From NCBI RefSeq assembly GCF_900187965.1, contig NZ_FZNL01000010.1, forward strand, positions 62,001-126,000: DNA of 64,000 nucleotides, given 5' to 3'. The stretch's first letter is position 1; the number at the start of each line of letters is the position of its first letter. Positions 54,492 to 63,103 of the stretch are shown piece after piece. The position numbers were made by a program, and so were the translations under genes. Under the pieces are notes generated by a model, which saw only the letters and a list, made by a program, of their open reading frames with translations, had not been told where the DNA came from and made no database searches. This DNA comes from Flavobacterium sp. ov086 (GTDB taxonomy: Bacteria; Bacteroidota; Bacteroidia; Flavobacteriales; Flavobacteriaceae).

Positions 54492-54983
54492 ATGAGAAAT
54501 AAAAAACATATTTTACTCACAACACTTACTATAACCTTTTTAAGTTGTTTTACTTATGTCATAAGTCAGACAAAACCAGTAATCGAATCTAAACCACCTC
54601 AGGATACGGTAAAAACAATAAGACCCAATTTAATTGCAATACCAACTGATTCTGTTTTTACGGATAAAGGTTTAAAATTAAAACCATACAAGAAAAACGC
54701 TCATGCCTCCTACTATGCTGATCGTTTTAATGGTAAAAAAACCGCAAACGGAAGTAGATTCAGTAACAGTGCTTATACTGCTGCACATAAAAAACTTCCA
54801 TTTGGAACAAGAATAAAAGTAACAAATGAAGCTAACGGAAAATTTGTAATCGTAAAAGTTACCGATCGTGGACCGTTTGTTAAAACAAGAGAACTTGACT
54901 TATCGAAAAGAGCCTTTATGGAAATCACCAAAAGCAAAGGAAGTGGTGCCATGAAAGTGACAATTGAAACAATAGTAGAATAA
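54492..54983 (+). CDS. rlpA: RlpA-family septal ring lytic transglycosylase-like protein
   Basis: A 163-residue envelope protein with an N-terminal signal segment (LTITFLSCFTYVIS) and a double-psi beta-barrel domain. Key stretches are AHASYYADRFNGKKTANGSRF near residue 75, AAHKKLPFGTRIKVTN and VKVTDRGPFV near 128. The RlpA Glu/Asp active-site region is partly visible; no SPOR domain is present. It probably acts on peptidoglycan. Confidence 0.88.
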   Translation: MRNKKHILLTTLTITFLSCFTYVISQTKPVIESKPPQDTVKTIRPNLIAIPTDSVFTDKGLKLKPYKKNAHASYYADRFNGKKTANGSRFSNSAYTAAHKKLPFGTRIKVTNEANGKFVIVKVTDRGPFVKTRELDLSKRAFMEITKSKGSGAMKVTIETIVE

Positions 54984-55020
54984 AAAAATCCCGTCTTGAA
55001 ATTTCAGGACGGGATTTTTC
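54984..55020. terminator. bidirectional terminator between rlpA and the DinB-family gene
   Basis: Perfect stem AAAAATCCCGTC/GACGGGATTTTT (54984-54995, 55008-55019) with A and T flanks, between convergent genes. Confidence 0.92.
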
Positions 55021-55022
55021 TT

Positions 55023-55478
55023 TTAAACAAACTTTCTAATACTCATTATAATTCCAGTATGGATTCCTTCATGGTAATTGTTAAAGCTCAAAGCTCCCTC
55101 AATGTCTTTTAATAAAAAACCCATACTTGTTAGATATTCCGTATAAGTAACGAAGATGTTATTCGCATAATCTCTTTGAACCTGATCTAAAGTCGAAGAA
55201 AGTAACGCTCTTATTTCGTCAACTTCGGCTTGTGATACATCGCCTTCCGGTTTGGTTCCTTTTCTATACTTGGCAATAAACTCTTCGGAAACCATCGTTG
55301 GTAAACCTGACAATTTGTAGATTAAAACCTGTTGCGAAGAGACACAATGCGCGATATTCCAAATTAAATTATTAGTAAATCCCTCTGGGATCTTGTTCAA
55401 TTGTTCTAATGAATGATTGTCTAAAACCTTCAAAAGAATTTCTCTAATGGTTTTTTGTACTTCAAAAACTGAATTCAT
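55023..55478 (-). CDS. DinB-family four-helix protein
   Basis: A 151-residue DinB/YfiT-like protein. The metal-binding His pattern is visible as NIAHCVSSQQV near residue 46 and HEGIHTGIIMSI near 136. Members bind zinc or nickel, and some transfer bacillithiol or mycothiol. The activity here is unknown. It converges with rlpA across a shared terminator. Confidence 0.82.
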   Translation of the reverse strand: MNSVFEVQKTIREILLKVLDNHSLEQLNKIPEGFTNNLIWNIAHCVSSQQVLIYKLSGLPTMVSEEFIAKYRKGTKPEGDVSQAEVDEIRALLSSTLDQVQRDYANNIFVTYTEYLTSMGFLLKDIEGALSFNNYHEGIHTGIIMSIRKFV

Positions 55479-55555
55479 AATTTTATTTTTTTTCTAAAAT
55501 TAGGCATTTTTAACTTTTAAATGAATTTTCTTTGTAGTCTCTTAAATTAAAAATT

Positions 55556-55909
55556 ATGAACAAAATATATTACTTAGCTTCTTGCGATACTTGTCGAAAA
55601 ATCATCAAAAGTCTGCCAAAAGATAACAATCTGGTTTTTCACGATATTAAACAAAATCCGATTACGGAAGCGGAACTTGAAGAAATGTATCAACTTGCAG
55701 GCAGTTACGAAGCATTATTCAGCAAAAAAGCGCAATTGTACAAATCGATGGATTTAAAAAACAAGTCTTTGACGGAAGATGATTATAAGAAATATATTTT
55801 AGAACATTATACTTTTATAAGTCGTCCGGTTTTTATTATTGATGAGAAAATTTACATTGGTAATACGCAACCTGTAACCTTACAGGTTCAGAAAGCTTTA
55901 GAAAAATAA
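55556..55909 (+). CDS. ArsC/Spx-family protein
   Basis: A 117-residue thioredoxin-fold protein of the arsenate reductase/Spx/MgsR family. The CxxC motif is ASCDTCRKI near residue 9. The later part, RPVFIIDEKIYIG, matches the RPI(L/V) region. With a CxxC and no ars genes nearby it could be a reductase or a redox regulator. The spacer after it holds the nested repeats. Confidence 0.82.
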   Translation: MNKIYYLASCDTCRKIIKSLPKDNNLVFHDIKQNPITEAELEEMYQLAGSYEALFSKKAQLYKSMDLKNKSLTEDDYKKYILEHYTFISRPVFIIDEKIYIGNTQPVTLQVQKALEK

Positions 55910-55916
55910 AAAGTTA

Positions 55917-56085
55917 GCCACAAATTTCACGAATTTTCACGAATTATTTGTTGAGCTTAAAAGTTGCCACAGATTAAAAAGATTCTCACAGATTGGTAAA
56001 ATCTATAAAGGCATTTAATCTGTGGCAAAAGAGAAACAATGAATTCGCACTAGTTAAATTTGTGTAAATTCGTGAAATTCGTGGC
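55917..56085. repeat. nested pair of inverted repeats
   Basis: Outer arms GCCACAAATTTCACGAATT (55917-55935) and its complement with one mismatch (56067-56085). Inside lies a separate perfect hairpin with arms TTGCCACAGATTAAA (55964-55978) and 56014-56028. The outer pair belongs to the 12582 family and the inner to the 19394 family, as if one element inserted into another. Confidence 0.8.
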
Positions 56086-56154
56086 AAAAACCTTTAAAAC
56101 CGTTTGCTCTGAACAGATTAGACATTTTACATCTAAACACAGCAAACTTTTATT

Positions 56155-56162
56155 TATCTTTG
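56155..56162 (+). promoter_or_regulatory. promoter -7 box for yicC
   Basis: TATCTTTG matches TAnnTTTG, 20-27 bases before the yicC start. Confidence 0.6.
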
Positions 56163-56181
56163 CGCCTTTATACTCAATTAT

Positions 56182-57042
56182 ATGATACAATCTATGACAG
56201 GGTTTGGCAAAGCTTCTTTGCAATTGCCTACAAAAAAAATTACCGTTGAAGTAAAATCCTTAAATAGTAAAGGTTTGGATTTAAACGTGAGAATGCCGTC
56301 GCTTTATCGCGAAATGGAATTAGGTTTAAGGACTCAGATCTCTACGAAACTTGAAAGAGGAAAAATTGATTTTGGGATTTACATTGAAAGTACTTCTGAA
56401 CAAACTTCGACTAAAGTAAATGTACCTGTTGTAAAAAACTATATCGCTCAGCTTAAAGAAGTTTATCCTGATGCCGATGAAACTGAATTAATGAAAATGG
56501 CCGTTCGTATGCCTGATACGTTAAAAACGGAACGCGAGGAAATCGATGAAAACGATTGGGAACAAATTCAGGTTATCATTGAAGAAGCGCTTCAAAATAT
56601 CTTAACTTTTAGAAAAGACGAAGGTGAATCTCTTGAAAAAGAATTCAACTTAAGAATTGGAAATATTCGTCAGTACATGAATGATGCTTTGGCTCTTGAT
56701 CCGGAACGCGTTCAGGCGATAAAAGACCGTTTGCAAACTGCAATTTCGGAATTACAGGTTAATGTTGATGAAAATCGTTTTGAACAAGAATTGATTTATT
56801 ATCTAGAAAAACTGGATATTACCGAAGAAAAAGTTCGTTTGACAAATCACTTAGACTATTTTTTAGAAACCATAAAAGGTACTGAAGCTAATGGTCGTAA
56901 ATTAGGTTTTATTACTCAGGAAATGGGTCGCGAGATCAATACAATGGGTTCTAAATCAAATCACGCTCAAATGCAGAAATTGGTTGTGATGATGAAAGAT
57001 GAATTAGAAAAAATTAAGGAACAAGTTTTGAACGTTTTGTAA
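56182..57042 (+). CDS. YicC-family endoribonuclease
   Basis: A 286-residue YicC/YloC family protein. It begins with the hallmark MIQSMTGFGKA and ends near ANGRKLGFITQEMGREINTMGSKS. YicC proteins are endoribonucleases; in E. coli YicC helps degrade the small RNA RyhB. It normally sits just before gmk; here one small gene intervenes. The promoter box is close upstream. Confidence 0.93.
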   Translation: MIQSMTGFGKASLQLPTKKITVEVKSLNSKGLDLNVRMPSLYREMELGLRTQISTKLERGKIDFGIYIESTSEQTSTKVNVPVVKNYIAQLKEVYPDADETELMKMAVRMPDTLKTEREEIDENDWEQIQVIIEEALQNILTFRKDEGESLEKEFNLRIGNIRQYMNDALALDPERVQAIKDRLQTAISELQVNVDENRFEQELIYYLEKLDITEEKVRLTNHLDYFLETIKGTEANGRKLGFITQEMGREINTMGSKSNHAQMQKLVVMMKDELEKIKEQVLNVL

Positions 57043-57048
57043 AAAGCG

Positions 57049-57642
57049 ATGAAAACATTTCTTTTTTCAGTTCTTCTTTTAATAAGTTGGAATATCAAAG
57101 CTCAAAATATATCTGAAATAAATAACGTTTTAGAAATACCAGATACATTAGCATTTGAAAAAGAAATTCGCATTTATAAAGATTATTCCACAACAAATGG
57201 AATGAAAATTTTAAGAATGTATGATGAAGGAAAAAATAATTGGATTGTTATTATATATTCATATTCTTTAAATCAAGTAACTAAAATTAATGAAATACAT
57301 TTTCCAAAAAAAAACATTGGAAAATTAAAACCAAAAAACGCATATTTGATTTGGCTCAATTTGCTGATAACGAATATTGAATTTCTTCCAAATATGGAAA
57401 GCATTAGATACAAATTTGGCAAATCGTATATAGATGCAGATCGAGGGGAATATGGCATTGCAAAAGAGGTAAAACATGTTTTGGATGGACAAGGTTATCA
57501 GGTTTTTATTAAAAACGGGGAAAATAAAAACTATTTTTCCTTTAATAATCCAGAAACGTATCTAAAATATTATCCTTCTGTTGATGAACTAATCGCTTAT
57601 AATAAAATATTATCAATCTTAGAAAAAGAGTTTAGTTTTTAG
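57049..57642 (+). CDS. unknown secreted protein between yicC and gmk
   Basis: I do not recognise this 197-residue protein. It has a signal peptide (KTFLFSVLLLISWNIKAQ) and mixed alpha/beta sequence with no known motif. It starts 6 bases after the yicC stop and ends 26 before the gmk start, so it is transcribed with both. Its codon use looks more AT-rich than either neighbour, which suggests later insertion into the yicC-gmk pair. Confidence 0.7.
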   Translation: MKTFLFSVLLLISWNIKAQNISEINNVLEIPDTLAFEKEIRIYKDYSTTNGMKILRMYDEGKNNWIVIIYSYSLNQVTKINEIHFPKKNIGKLKPKNAYLIWLNLLITNIEFLPNMESIRYKFGKSYIDADRGEYGIAKEVKHVLDGQGYQVFIKNGENKNYFSFNNPETYLKYYPSVDELIAYNKILSILEKEFSF

Positions 57643-57668
57643 AATGATTGATCACATATAAATACATA

Positions 57669-58244
57669 ATGAACAAAGGAAAATTAATTGTCTTTTCGGC
57701 ACCTTCGGGATCGGGAAAAACAACTATAGTAAGACATTTACTTGGGAAAGAAGATTTAAATTTAGAATTTTCGATCTCAGCGGCTTCACGCGACCCACGC
57801 GGAGAAGAAGAACACGGAAAAGATTATTATTTTATTTCGTTAGAACAATTCAAAAAACACATTAAAGCCGAAGAATTCCTGGAATGGGAAGAAGTTTACC
57901 GCGATAATTTTTACGGTACTTTAAAATCAGAAATCGAAAGAATCTGGGCTTTAGGAAAAAACGTGATTTTTGACATTGATGTTGCAGGCGGATTGCGTAT
58001 TAAACACAAATTTCCAGAACAAACTTTAGCCGTTTTTGTAAAACCTCCAAGTGTTGACGAGCTAAAACGCAGACTAAAACAACGTTCTACTGAAACTGAC
58101 GACAAAATAAACATGCGTATTGCAAAAGCTTCTGTTGAACTGGCAACTGCTCCACAATTTGACACTATCATAAAAAATTATGATTTAGATACTGCTAAAG
58201 AAGAAGCCTACCAATTGGTAAAAGATTTCGTAAATAAAGACTAG
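57669..58244 (+). CDS. gmk: guanylate kinase
   Basis: Phosphorylates GMP to GDP. The P-loop SAPSGSGKTT lies near residues 9-18, followed by the GMP-binding region SAASRDPRGEEEHGKDYYFI and YGTLKSEIE. I start at the ATG at 57669 (MNKGKLIVF); a TTG seven codons upstream is unlikely. The 191 residues fit the family. nadD follows after a DoxX-like gene. Confidence 0.96.
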   Translation: MNKGKLIVFSAPSGSGKTTIVRHLLGKEDLNLEFSISAASRDPRGEEEHGKDYYFISLEQFKKHIKAEEFLEWEEVYRDNFYGTLKSEIERIWALGKNVIFDIDVAGGLRIKHKFPEQTLAVFVKPPSVDELKRRLKQRSTETDDKINMRIAKASVELATAPQFDTIIKNYDLDTAKEEAYQLVKDFVNKD

Positions 58245-58356
58245 AAACTTCGTAAATCAATACTTTTTTAGATAATCAGCCGTTAGCTTTGATGTAACCC
58301 ATATTAATATTTGCATTATGATTAATTTATTTGAAATAAAAAGGAACGAGAACTAC

Positions 58357-58740
58357 ATGAGTATTGTTATTCTTGTAATTAGAATATCTATTGCGTCATT
58401 AATGATTTCTCATGGATTATCTAAGTTAAACATGCTTTTAGCAGGAGGTGAAATCCAGTTTCCTGACCCGCTTGGAGTAGGAAAAACAGCTTCGTTAACC
58501 CTTGCTGTTTTTGCAGAAGTAATTTGCTCCTTCTTTATTTTTATTGGCTTAGCCACAAGATTGGCTACTTTGCCATTAATAATTACAATGCTGGTAGCTG
58601 TGTTTGTTATTCATGGTGCTGACCCAATAGATGTAAAAGAGATGGGAATTCTATATTTGCTGTTTTATGTGCTTCTTTTGGTTACCGGAAGTGGTAAGTT
58701 CTCTATTGATTACTTGATTTCAAAAAAGAATCGCTACTAA
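58357..58740 (+). CDS. DoxX-family membrane protein
   Basis: A 127-residue membrane protein (140 if begun at 58318) with four helices: VIRISIASLMISHGLSKL, ASLTLAVFAEVICSFFIFIGL, LPLIITMLVAVFVIHG and GILYLLFYVLLLVTGSG. It is of the DoxX type with GLSKL and EVICS motifs. A near-consensus -7 box (AATATTTG) ends just before 58318, so the ATG at 58357 is preferred. Confidence 0.85.
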   Translation: MSIVILVIRISIASLMISHGLSKLNMLLAGGEIQFPDPLGVGKTASLTLAVFAEVICSFFIFIGLATRLATLPLIITMLVAVFVIHGADPIDVKEMGILYLLFYVLLLVTGSGKFSIDYLISKKNRY

Positions 58741-58808
58741 AGTATTTTAATCCTACATCATAATTTGAATATAATAATTGCAATTTAAATTATGAAAAAA
58801 GCTCTTTT

Positions 58809-59390
58809 ATGAAGATAGGTCTTTATTTCGGAACATATAATCCAATTCATGTTGGCCATTTAATTATTGCCAATCATATGGCAGAGTTTGCCGATTTAGA
58901 TCAGATCTGGATGGTCGTTACACCACATAATCCGCTTAAAAAGAAAGCTACTTTATTAGACGATCACCAACGTTTAGAAATGGTTTTTCTGGCAACCGAA
59001 GATTATCCAAAAATTAAACCTTCGGATATTGAGTTTAAATTACCTCAGCCTAATTATACGGTAAATACTTTAGTTCATTTGCACGAAAAGTATCCAACTC
59101 ATGACTTTTCATTAATTATGGGCGAAGACAATCTTAAAACACTTCATAAATGGAAAAACTACGAGGTGATTTTAGATCATTATGATATTTATGTTTATCC
59201 GAGAATTTCAGAGGAAGAAGAAAATATCGAATTAAAATCACATCCTAAAGTTCATGTAATTGACGCACCAATTGTTGAAATTTCATCTACTTTTATCCGA
59301 AACAGCATAAAAGAGGGCAAAAATATTCAACCGCTTTTACCACCGAAAGTTTGGGAATATATTGATCACAATAATTTTTATAAGAAATAA
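58809..59390 (+). CDS. nadD: nicotinate-nucleotide adenylyltransferase
   Basis: Adenylates nicotinate mononucleotide in NAD synthesis. The nucleotidyltransferase motif is GTYNPIHVGHLIIANHM near residue 8 and the C-terminal ISSTFIRNSI completes the site. Length 193 is typical. It converges on the NAMPT-type gene, which begins an ADP-ribose/NAD gene block on the other strand. Confidence 0.95.
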   Translation: MKIGLYFGTYNPIHVGHLIIANHMAEFADLDQIWMVVTPHNPLKKKATLLDDHQRLEMVFLATEDYPKIKPSDIEFKLPQPNYTVNTLVHLHEKYPTHDFSLIMGEDNLKTLHKWKNYEVILDHYDIYVYPRISEEEENIELKSHPKVHVIDAPIVEISSTFIRNSIKEGKNIQPLLPPKVWEYIDHNNFYKK

Positions 59391-59394
59391 AAAT

Positions 59395-59567
59395 CATTCC
59401 GTAGGAATGTCTGCTGGGTAGAACTAAATTTAAATTATGATTATACGTTCCGTAGGAACGTTTGATTAACGGTACGGATATCCTGTATCAATAAAATCAG
59501 GTGTCCTTACAGGACACAGCGCAAAACGACATTACTTTTTTACCGATGAGATATTCCTCCGGAATAT
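59395..59567. repeat. array of four evenly spaced short hairpins
   Basis: Perfect palindromic stems with 3-base loops lie at 59395-59409, 59446-59460, 59501-59517 and 59551-59567. All contain TCC-n3-GGA or a close variant, and starts are about 50-56 bases apart. No gene or tandem repeat unit explains them. They begin 5 bases after nadD. I recall similar hairpins in other Flavobacterium spacers, unchecked. Confidence 0.8.
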
Positions 59568-59620
59568 AAAATATTGGTGTTCATGAAAATTCCTTTTTCC
59601 TCGAAATGAAAAATAGTGCA

Positions 59621-59654
59621 AAAAAAGCCTGAATTAAAAATTCAGGCTTTTTTT
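59621..59654. terminator. bidirectional terminator between nadD and the NAMPT-type gene
   Basis: Stem of about 15 bases (AAAAAAGCCTGAATT and its complement, 59621-59635 and 59639-59653) with a 3-base loop and flanking A/T runs. Confidence 0.92.
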
Positions 59655-59658
59655 GTTT

Positions 59659-61128
59659 TTACGCTTCAATGTTTATCTCGTTTTTAACTCTCGCTCTAAT
59701 ATCACTCAAAGATTGATCTACTAAAAGTTTTCCGTCTCTGAAAACTTCTTTCAATTCCCCTTGTTTTTCTTCTTCCCAAGAAACATTATCGCTTAAATAA
59801 TATACACCATCAACTAAATCAATTTTCATTAATCCTTTAGCCGATTTTTTAGTTCCGTCATCTGTAATCGGATCCTTAAAAATTGCTCTTCCTTCACCGT
59901 CAACTTCTCCATATGTTGCTTTCATGGCAAAACCAAAAGTATCTCTGGTATTGTATTGGTATGTAAAAGAACCAATTCCTAAAACAACGTTTGTAGAAGC
60001 AAAACCTTTTTCTTTTAATCTTTCTGCAATTTGAATTGCTCTTGCTACCGTGATACTATCACCGTAAATAGCTCCAATTTGAGGAACAAGCTCTTTATAT
60101 CCTTTTGCATTAACTTCGCCTCCAAAAACATCCCAAAGAAGCTCAATTACACCTTTCTTTTCTTGTTCTGTTTTTCCGTTTGGATTTCCGCAGATAATAT
60201 CAACCGGATCACCACTATCAGGACGAATTACTACTTTACCTTCTCTTGCAACAATATCTTCTTTTAAGCGAGGTAAATAATCTGTCAAAACCTTCCATAA
60301 ATCCCAGGTATCAGAAACGATAGAAACAATTCCTTTTGGATACACTTCAGTAATTAATCTTTTGAAAGTTTCACATTCACCTTCTGTAGTTCCCATACAC
60401 ATTACAGAATGCTCTGTTGCAGCAACTGAACCTGCGATTAATTCCATATCTGAATTGGCATTATAATATTCTTCGAAGAAATCAATTGCGGGAATCGTAT
60501 CTGAACCTGTAAAACTCAATAAATGCCCGGCTGCAGAAGTTATCGCTGCTTCGATTCCACCCATTCCTCTCATTGAGAAATCATGTCCCTGCCAGTTTAC
60601 AAAATCAGGAACAGAAGAAGTTTCCTCAGCATATTTATCTAATACTTTTCTATATTCTTTTGCTACTGTAGCCGAGTTACAAGGAAGCCAAATAACTGCA
60701 GAAAGTAATGTTTCGAAATAATTCGTCAGCCAGAAAAATTCCGGAAGTGTATTATACATTGTAAACATTGGAACTCTCAAAGGCACACTTGCTCCTTCCG
60801 GCAAGGCTTTAAAAACCATCGGAATATATCCTAAATCATGTAAATCTTCGATATGTTTTGTCCCAACCTGGTTTTCACCCAAATAATTATTGATTCTTCG
60901 TGAGTATTTTTTAACTACTTCTTCTTTTGGCTGTTTGAAAAAATCAGCATCAAAATCGTGAATAATATATTTTTTAATAAAATATTGCAATCCAAAAAAC
61001 ACCACCTCATCAAGACCTTCAATTCTTGATTTTCTTGGTGTCCAGTTAGAATATACTAATGTTGTTTTGTCCGGATATTGTCTTCTGTGGTCAACTTTGT
61101 AACCGTCTGTTAATAATAGTGGGTTCAT
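59659..61128 (-). CDS. nadV: nicotinamide phosphoribosyltransferase (NAMPT/NadV type)
   Basis: Joins nicotinamide and PRPP to make NMN. The 489 residues resemble human NAMPT: LLLTDGYKVDHRRQYPDKTTLVYS at the start, the catalytic His in SVAATEHSVM near residue 236, and PRPP-binding VIRPDSGDPVDI near 297. The Asp in FTGSDTIPA matches the Asp that selects nicotinamide over nicotinate in human NAMPT. Many annotations call this family nicotinate phosphoribosyltransferase. It ends the ADP-ribose block. Confidence 0.9.
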   Translation of the reverse strand: MNPLLLTDGYKVDHRRQYPDKTTLVYSNWTPRKSRIEGLDEVVFFGLQYFIKKYIIHDFDADFFKQPKEEVVKKYSRRINNYLGENQVGTKHIEDLHDLGYIPMVFKALPEGASVPLRVPMFTMYNTLPEFFWLTNYFETLLSAVIWLPCNSATVAKEYRKVLDKYAEETSSVPDFVNWQGHDFSMRGMGGIEAAITSAAGHLLSFTGSDTIPAIDFFEEYYNANSDMELIAGSVAATEHSVMCMGTTEGECETFKRLITEVYPKGIVSIVSDTWDLWKVLTDYLPRLKEDIVAREGKVVIRPDSGDPVDIICGNPNGKTEQEKKGVIELLWDVFGGEVNAKGYKELVPQIGAIYGDSITVARAIQIAERLKEKGFASTNVVLGIGSFTYQYNTRDTFGFAMKATYGEVDGEGRAIFKDPITDDGTKKSAKGLMKIDLVDGVYYLSDNVSWEEEKQGELKEVFRDGKLLVDQSLSDIRARVKNEINIEA

Positions 61129-61163
61129 ATCTTTTAATTATTTAAATTCTCGTAAATTTTGGG

Positions 61164-61256
61164 TTTCACAGAGATCCACAAAGTTTATCACAGAGATTCG
61201 CCAAGTTTTAATTTTCTTTGTGCTGTTTTGTGTTTTTCTTCGTGTGTCTTTGTGTA
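61164..61256. repeat. CACAGAG/CTTTGTG word repeats
   Basis: Tandem TTTCACAGAGAT and ATCACAGAGATT words face CTTTGTG words, a loose inverted repeat between the NAMPT gene and the small unknown gene. Same type as 39946-40032. Confidence 0.5.
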
Positions 61257-61261
61257 ATTAT

Positions 61262-61564
61262 TTAAGCTTTCATCAACTGATAAACTTTTTCATAAATCGA
61301 ATCAAATTCAGCTGCCAGTATTAAATATTGCTCACTCCATCCATTCTGTATCGAAATCTCCTGAAGAGTTCCTGTAGGCAAAAACAATAGTTGAAAAAAT
61401 TCTAATCCTGCTTTATTGTTTTCTTCAAGCAATATAGAATTTAAATTTATTTCGGCAATTAAATCTTCTGATGAATTATAGTGTGTCCACATTAAATCTG
61501 TATCAATTATAATTTTCGATTTTATAATTTCAATGATCCTTTTTACCTCAAGCAAATTTGACAT
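61262..61564 (-). CDS. small hypothetical protein of the ADP-ribose block
   Basis: A 100-residue protein with no motif I recognise. It is mostly helical (NLLEVKRIIEIIKSKI; YLILAAEFDSIYEKVYQLM) with a conserved-looking WTHYNSSEDL stretch. The frame is open to 61645, but the ATG at 61564 is two bases from the phosphatase stop and gives an unclipped helical protein. It is co-directional with the block and likely co-transcribed. Confidence 0.6.
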   Translation of the reverse strand: MSNLLEVKRIIEIIKSKIIIDTDLMWTHYNSSEDLIAEINLNSILLEENNKAGLEFFQLLFLPTGTLQEISIQNGWSEQYLILAAEFDSIYEKVYQLMKA

Positions 61565-61565
61565 C

Positions 61566-62294
61566 TTATTTATTTCTTCCTTTTTCATTGGGATAAAATG
61601 TCTGTACAGCATCGCTTTGCCAAAATACTTTAGTTGCAACATCAATACAACTTAATTTTCCGTAAAAACCCGCTCCGGTATCAATATTCCAAACATTACA
61701 ACCTTGCATTGGAATTTCAATATTATAATGAAGCGTTGGTGTATGACCAATGTAAATTTCATTAAAAAGCAATAATCTTTTGGGATAGGAAAGTGAATCT
61801 TTTTGGATTCTTTTATCCATTGTTAAAGCCATTTCCCAAAGTGTTCTGTCCCAGGAAAAATTGCTTGCATAATGTTCTTTTTCGGGGCCATGCATAGATG
61901 AAAAACCAGCGTGAATAAACAAATTATTATCTTCATCTACAAAGTAATCCTGCATGTTTTCAAAAAACTGAAGATGTTTTTCTTTTTCGAAAGAATCGAT
62001 ATCATTATAACTTTCTATCGTTGATTTTCCTCCGTGCAGAAACCAAATATCATTTATGTCATCATTCTCCAGCCATTCCTGACACCAAACATCATGATTT
62101 CCTCTGATAAAAATGCAATCTTGTCTTTGAGATAAACCGATTAAAAAATCAACAACTTGCGCTGATTCGCTCCAACCATCGACATAATCGCCAAGAAAAA
62201 TAAGTTTGTCAGTTTCTGTTATCTCAACTCTCTCCAACAATTGAAATAAAGCTTGCAAACCTCCGTGAATATCTCCAATAACTAATGTTCTCAT
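61566..62294 (-). CDS. PPP-family metallophosphatase
   Basis: A 242-residue calcineurin-like phosphoesterase of the PPP kind. Metal motifs are GDIHGG near residue 7, GDYVDG near 36, GNHDVW near 65, HAGFSS near 128 and IGHTPTLH near 187. Relatives include ApaH and bacterial serine/threonine phosphatases. Within this block a role on a phosphorylated ADP-ribose product is plausible but unproven. A truncated copy of its first 25 codons lies upstream at 62944-63048. Confidence 0.85.
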   Translation of the reverse strand: MRTLVIGDIHGGLQALFQLLERVEITETDKLIFLGDYVDGWSESAQVVDFLIGLSQRQDCIFIRGNHDVWCQEWLENDDINDIWFLHGGKSTIESYNDIDSFEKEKHLQFFENMQDYFVDEDNNLFIHAGFSSMHGPEKEHYASNFSWDRTLWEMALTMDKRIQKDSLSYPKRLLLFNEIYIGHTPTLHYNIEIPMQGCNVWNIDTGAGFYGKLSCIDVATKVFWQSDAVQTFYPNEKGRNK

Positions 62295-62330
62295 TATATT
62301 TATTTACAAATGAAGTAGTGTTTTTGTTAT

Positions 62331-62933
62331 TTAATAATCCCAGATTAGTCCTTTTTCGTTTAGTCTATATTGGTACTTTTGGGTATCGCCGAAAGTTTTA
62401 TATTTTTTATAATTTCTATTTATAATTTCATCATAAGCCAAAAACATTTGATTAGAAGCAATATGAAAAGGCATTCTTCCGCATCCCGTACATAAACCCG
62501 GAATTGTGACTGTTTCTATTTTAGGATTATTTATACAAGCTATCAAAATTGCTTTCATAGCTAAAAAGGCATTTACTGAAGTTGCAATATTAAAGCTCAT
62601 CGGAACTCGCATAGTTGGAGCTGATATTAAAAACGGAACTTCACTATCTCCTGTTTCTAATGTGATTGATCTTCCAATTAACAGTTCTCTTTCATCAAGT
62701 TGAGCAATTTTCACTTGTAGTTCATCCTGCAAATGCCATCCAAATCTTTCTGACAAATGCCAATCTAATCCGCCGTCCATGAATCCAAATGAATTTGCTG
62801 GACTTACAACTGCGTCAGATTTTATTTTTGTAATATCCCCTTTTATTATACTGAGATTCTCACATTCTGAAAAATCATTTCTCCATGAATTGCCAAGTTC
62901 ATCCTCTAAGTAAACTAATTTTATATGCAGCAT
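62331..62933 (-). CDS. macro-domain protein
   Basis: A 200-residue macro domain. Hallmarks are IIKGDITKIKSDAVVSPANSFGFMDGGLD near residue 29-57 (the ADP-ribose loop) and TIPGLCTGCGRMP near 148. Macro domains bind ADP-ribose, and many remove it from protein or nucleic acid or dephosphorylate ADP-ribose-1''-phosphate. It lies in a block with ADP-ribosylglycohydrolase and NAMPT, supporting an ADP-ribose role. Confidence 0.87.
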   Translation of the reverse strand: MLHIKLVYLEDELGNSWRNDFSECENLSIIKGDITKIKSDAVVSPANSFGFMDGGLDWHLSERFGWHLQDELQVKIAQLDERELLIGRSITLETGDSEVPFLISAPTMRVPMSFNIATSVNAFLAMKAILIACINNPKIETVTIPGLCTGCGRMPFHIASNQMFLAYDEIINRNYKKYKTFGDTQKYQYRLNEKGLIWDY

Positions 62934-62943
62934 ATTTTTTGAA

Positions 62944-63048
62944 TTAAAATTGAATGTATTTTTCGATCAATTCCTCAACTCTCTCCAACAATTGAACTAA
63001 AGCTTGCAAACCTCTGTGAATATCTCCAATAACTAAAGTTCGTTTCAT
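62944..63048 (-). pseudogene. truncated duplicate of the metallophosphatase 5' end
   Basis: Read on the minus strand from the ATG at 63048 this encodes KRTLVIGDIHRGLQALVQL and a few more codons, nearly identical to the start of the phosphatase at 62294, then diverges and stops at 62944. It retains about 25 matching codons out of 242. GDIHG has become GDIHR. It lies between the macro-domain and ADP-ribosylglycohydrolase genes and is too short to make an enzyme. Confidence 0.8.
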
Positions 63049-63103
63049 GATAAAAATATCTTTTTGCAGTAAGTTCTACAACTAAAAAGGAATTCCTTAA
63101 TTG

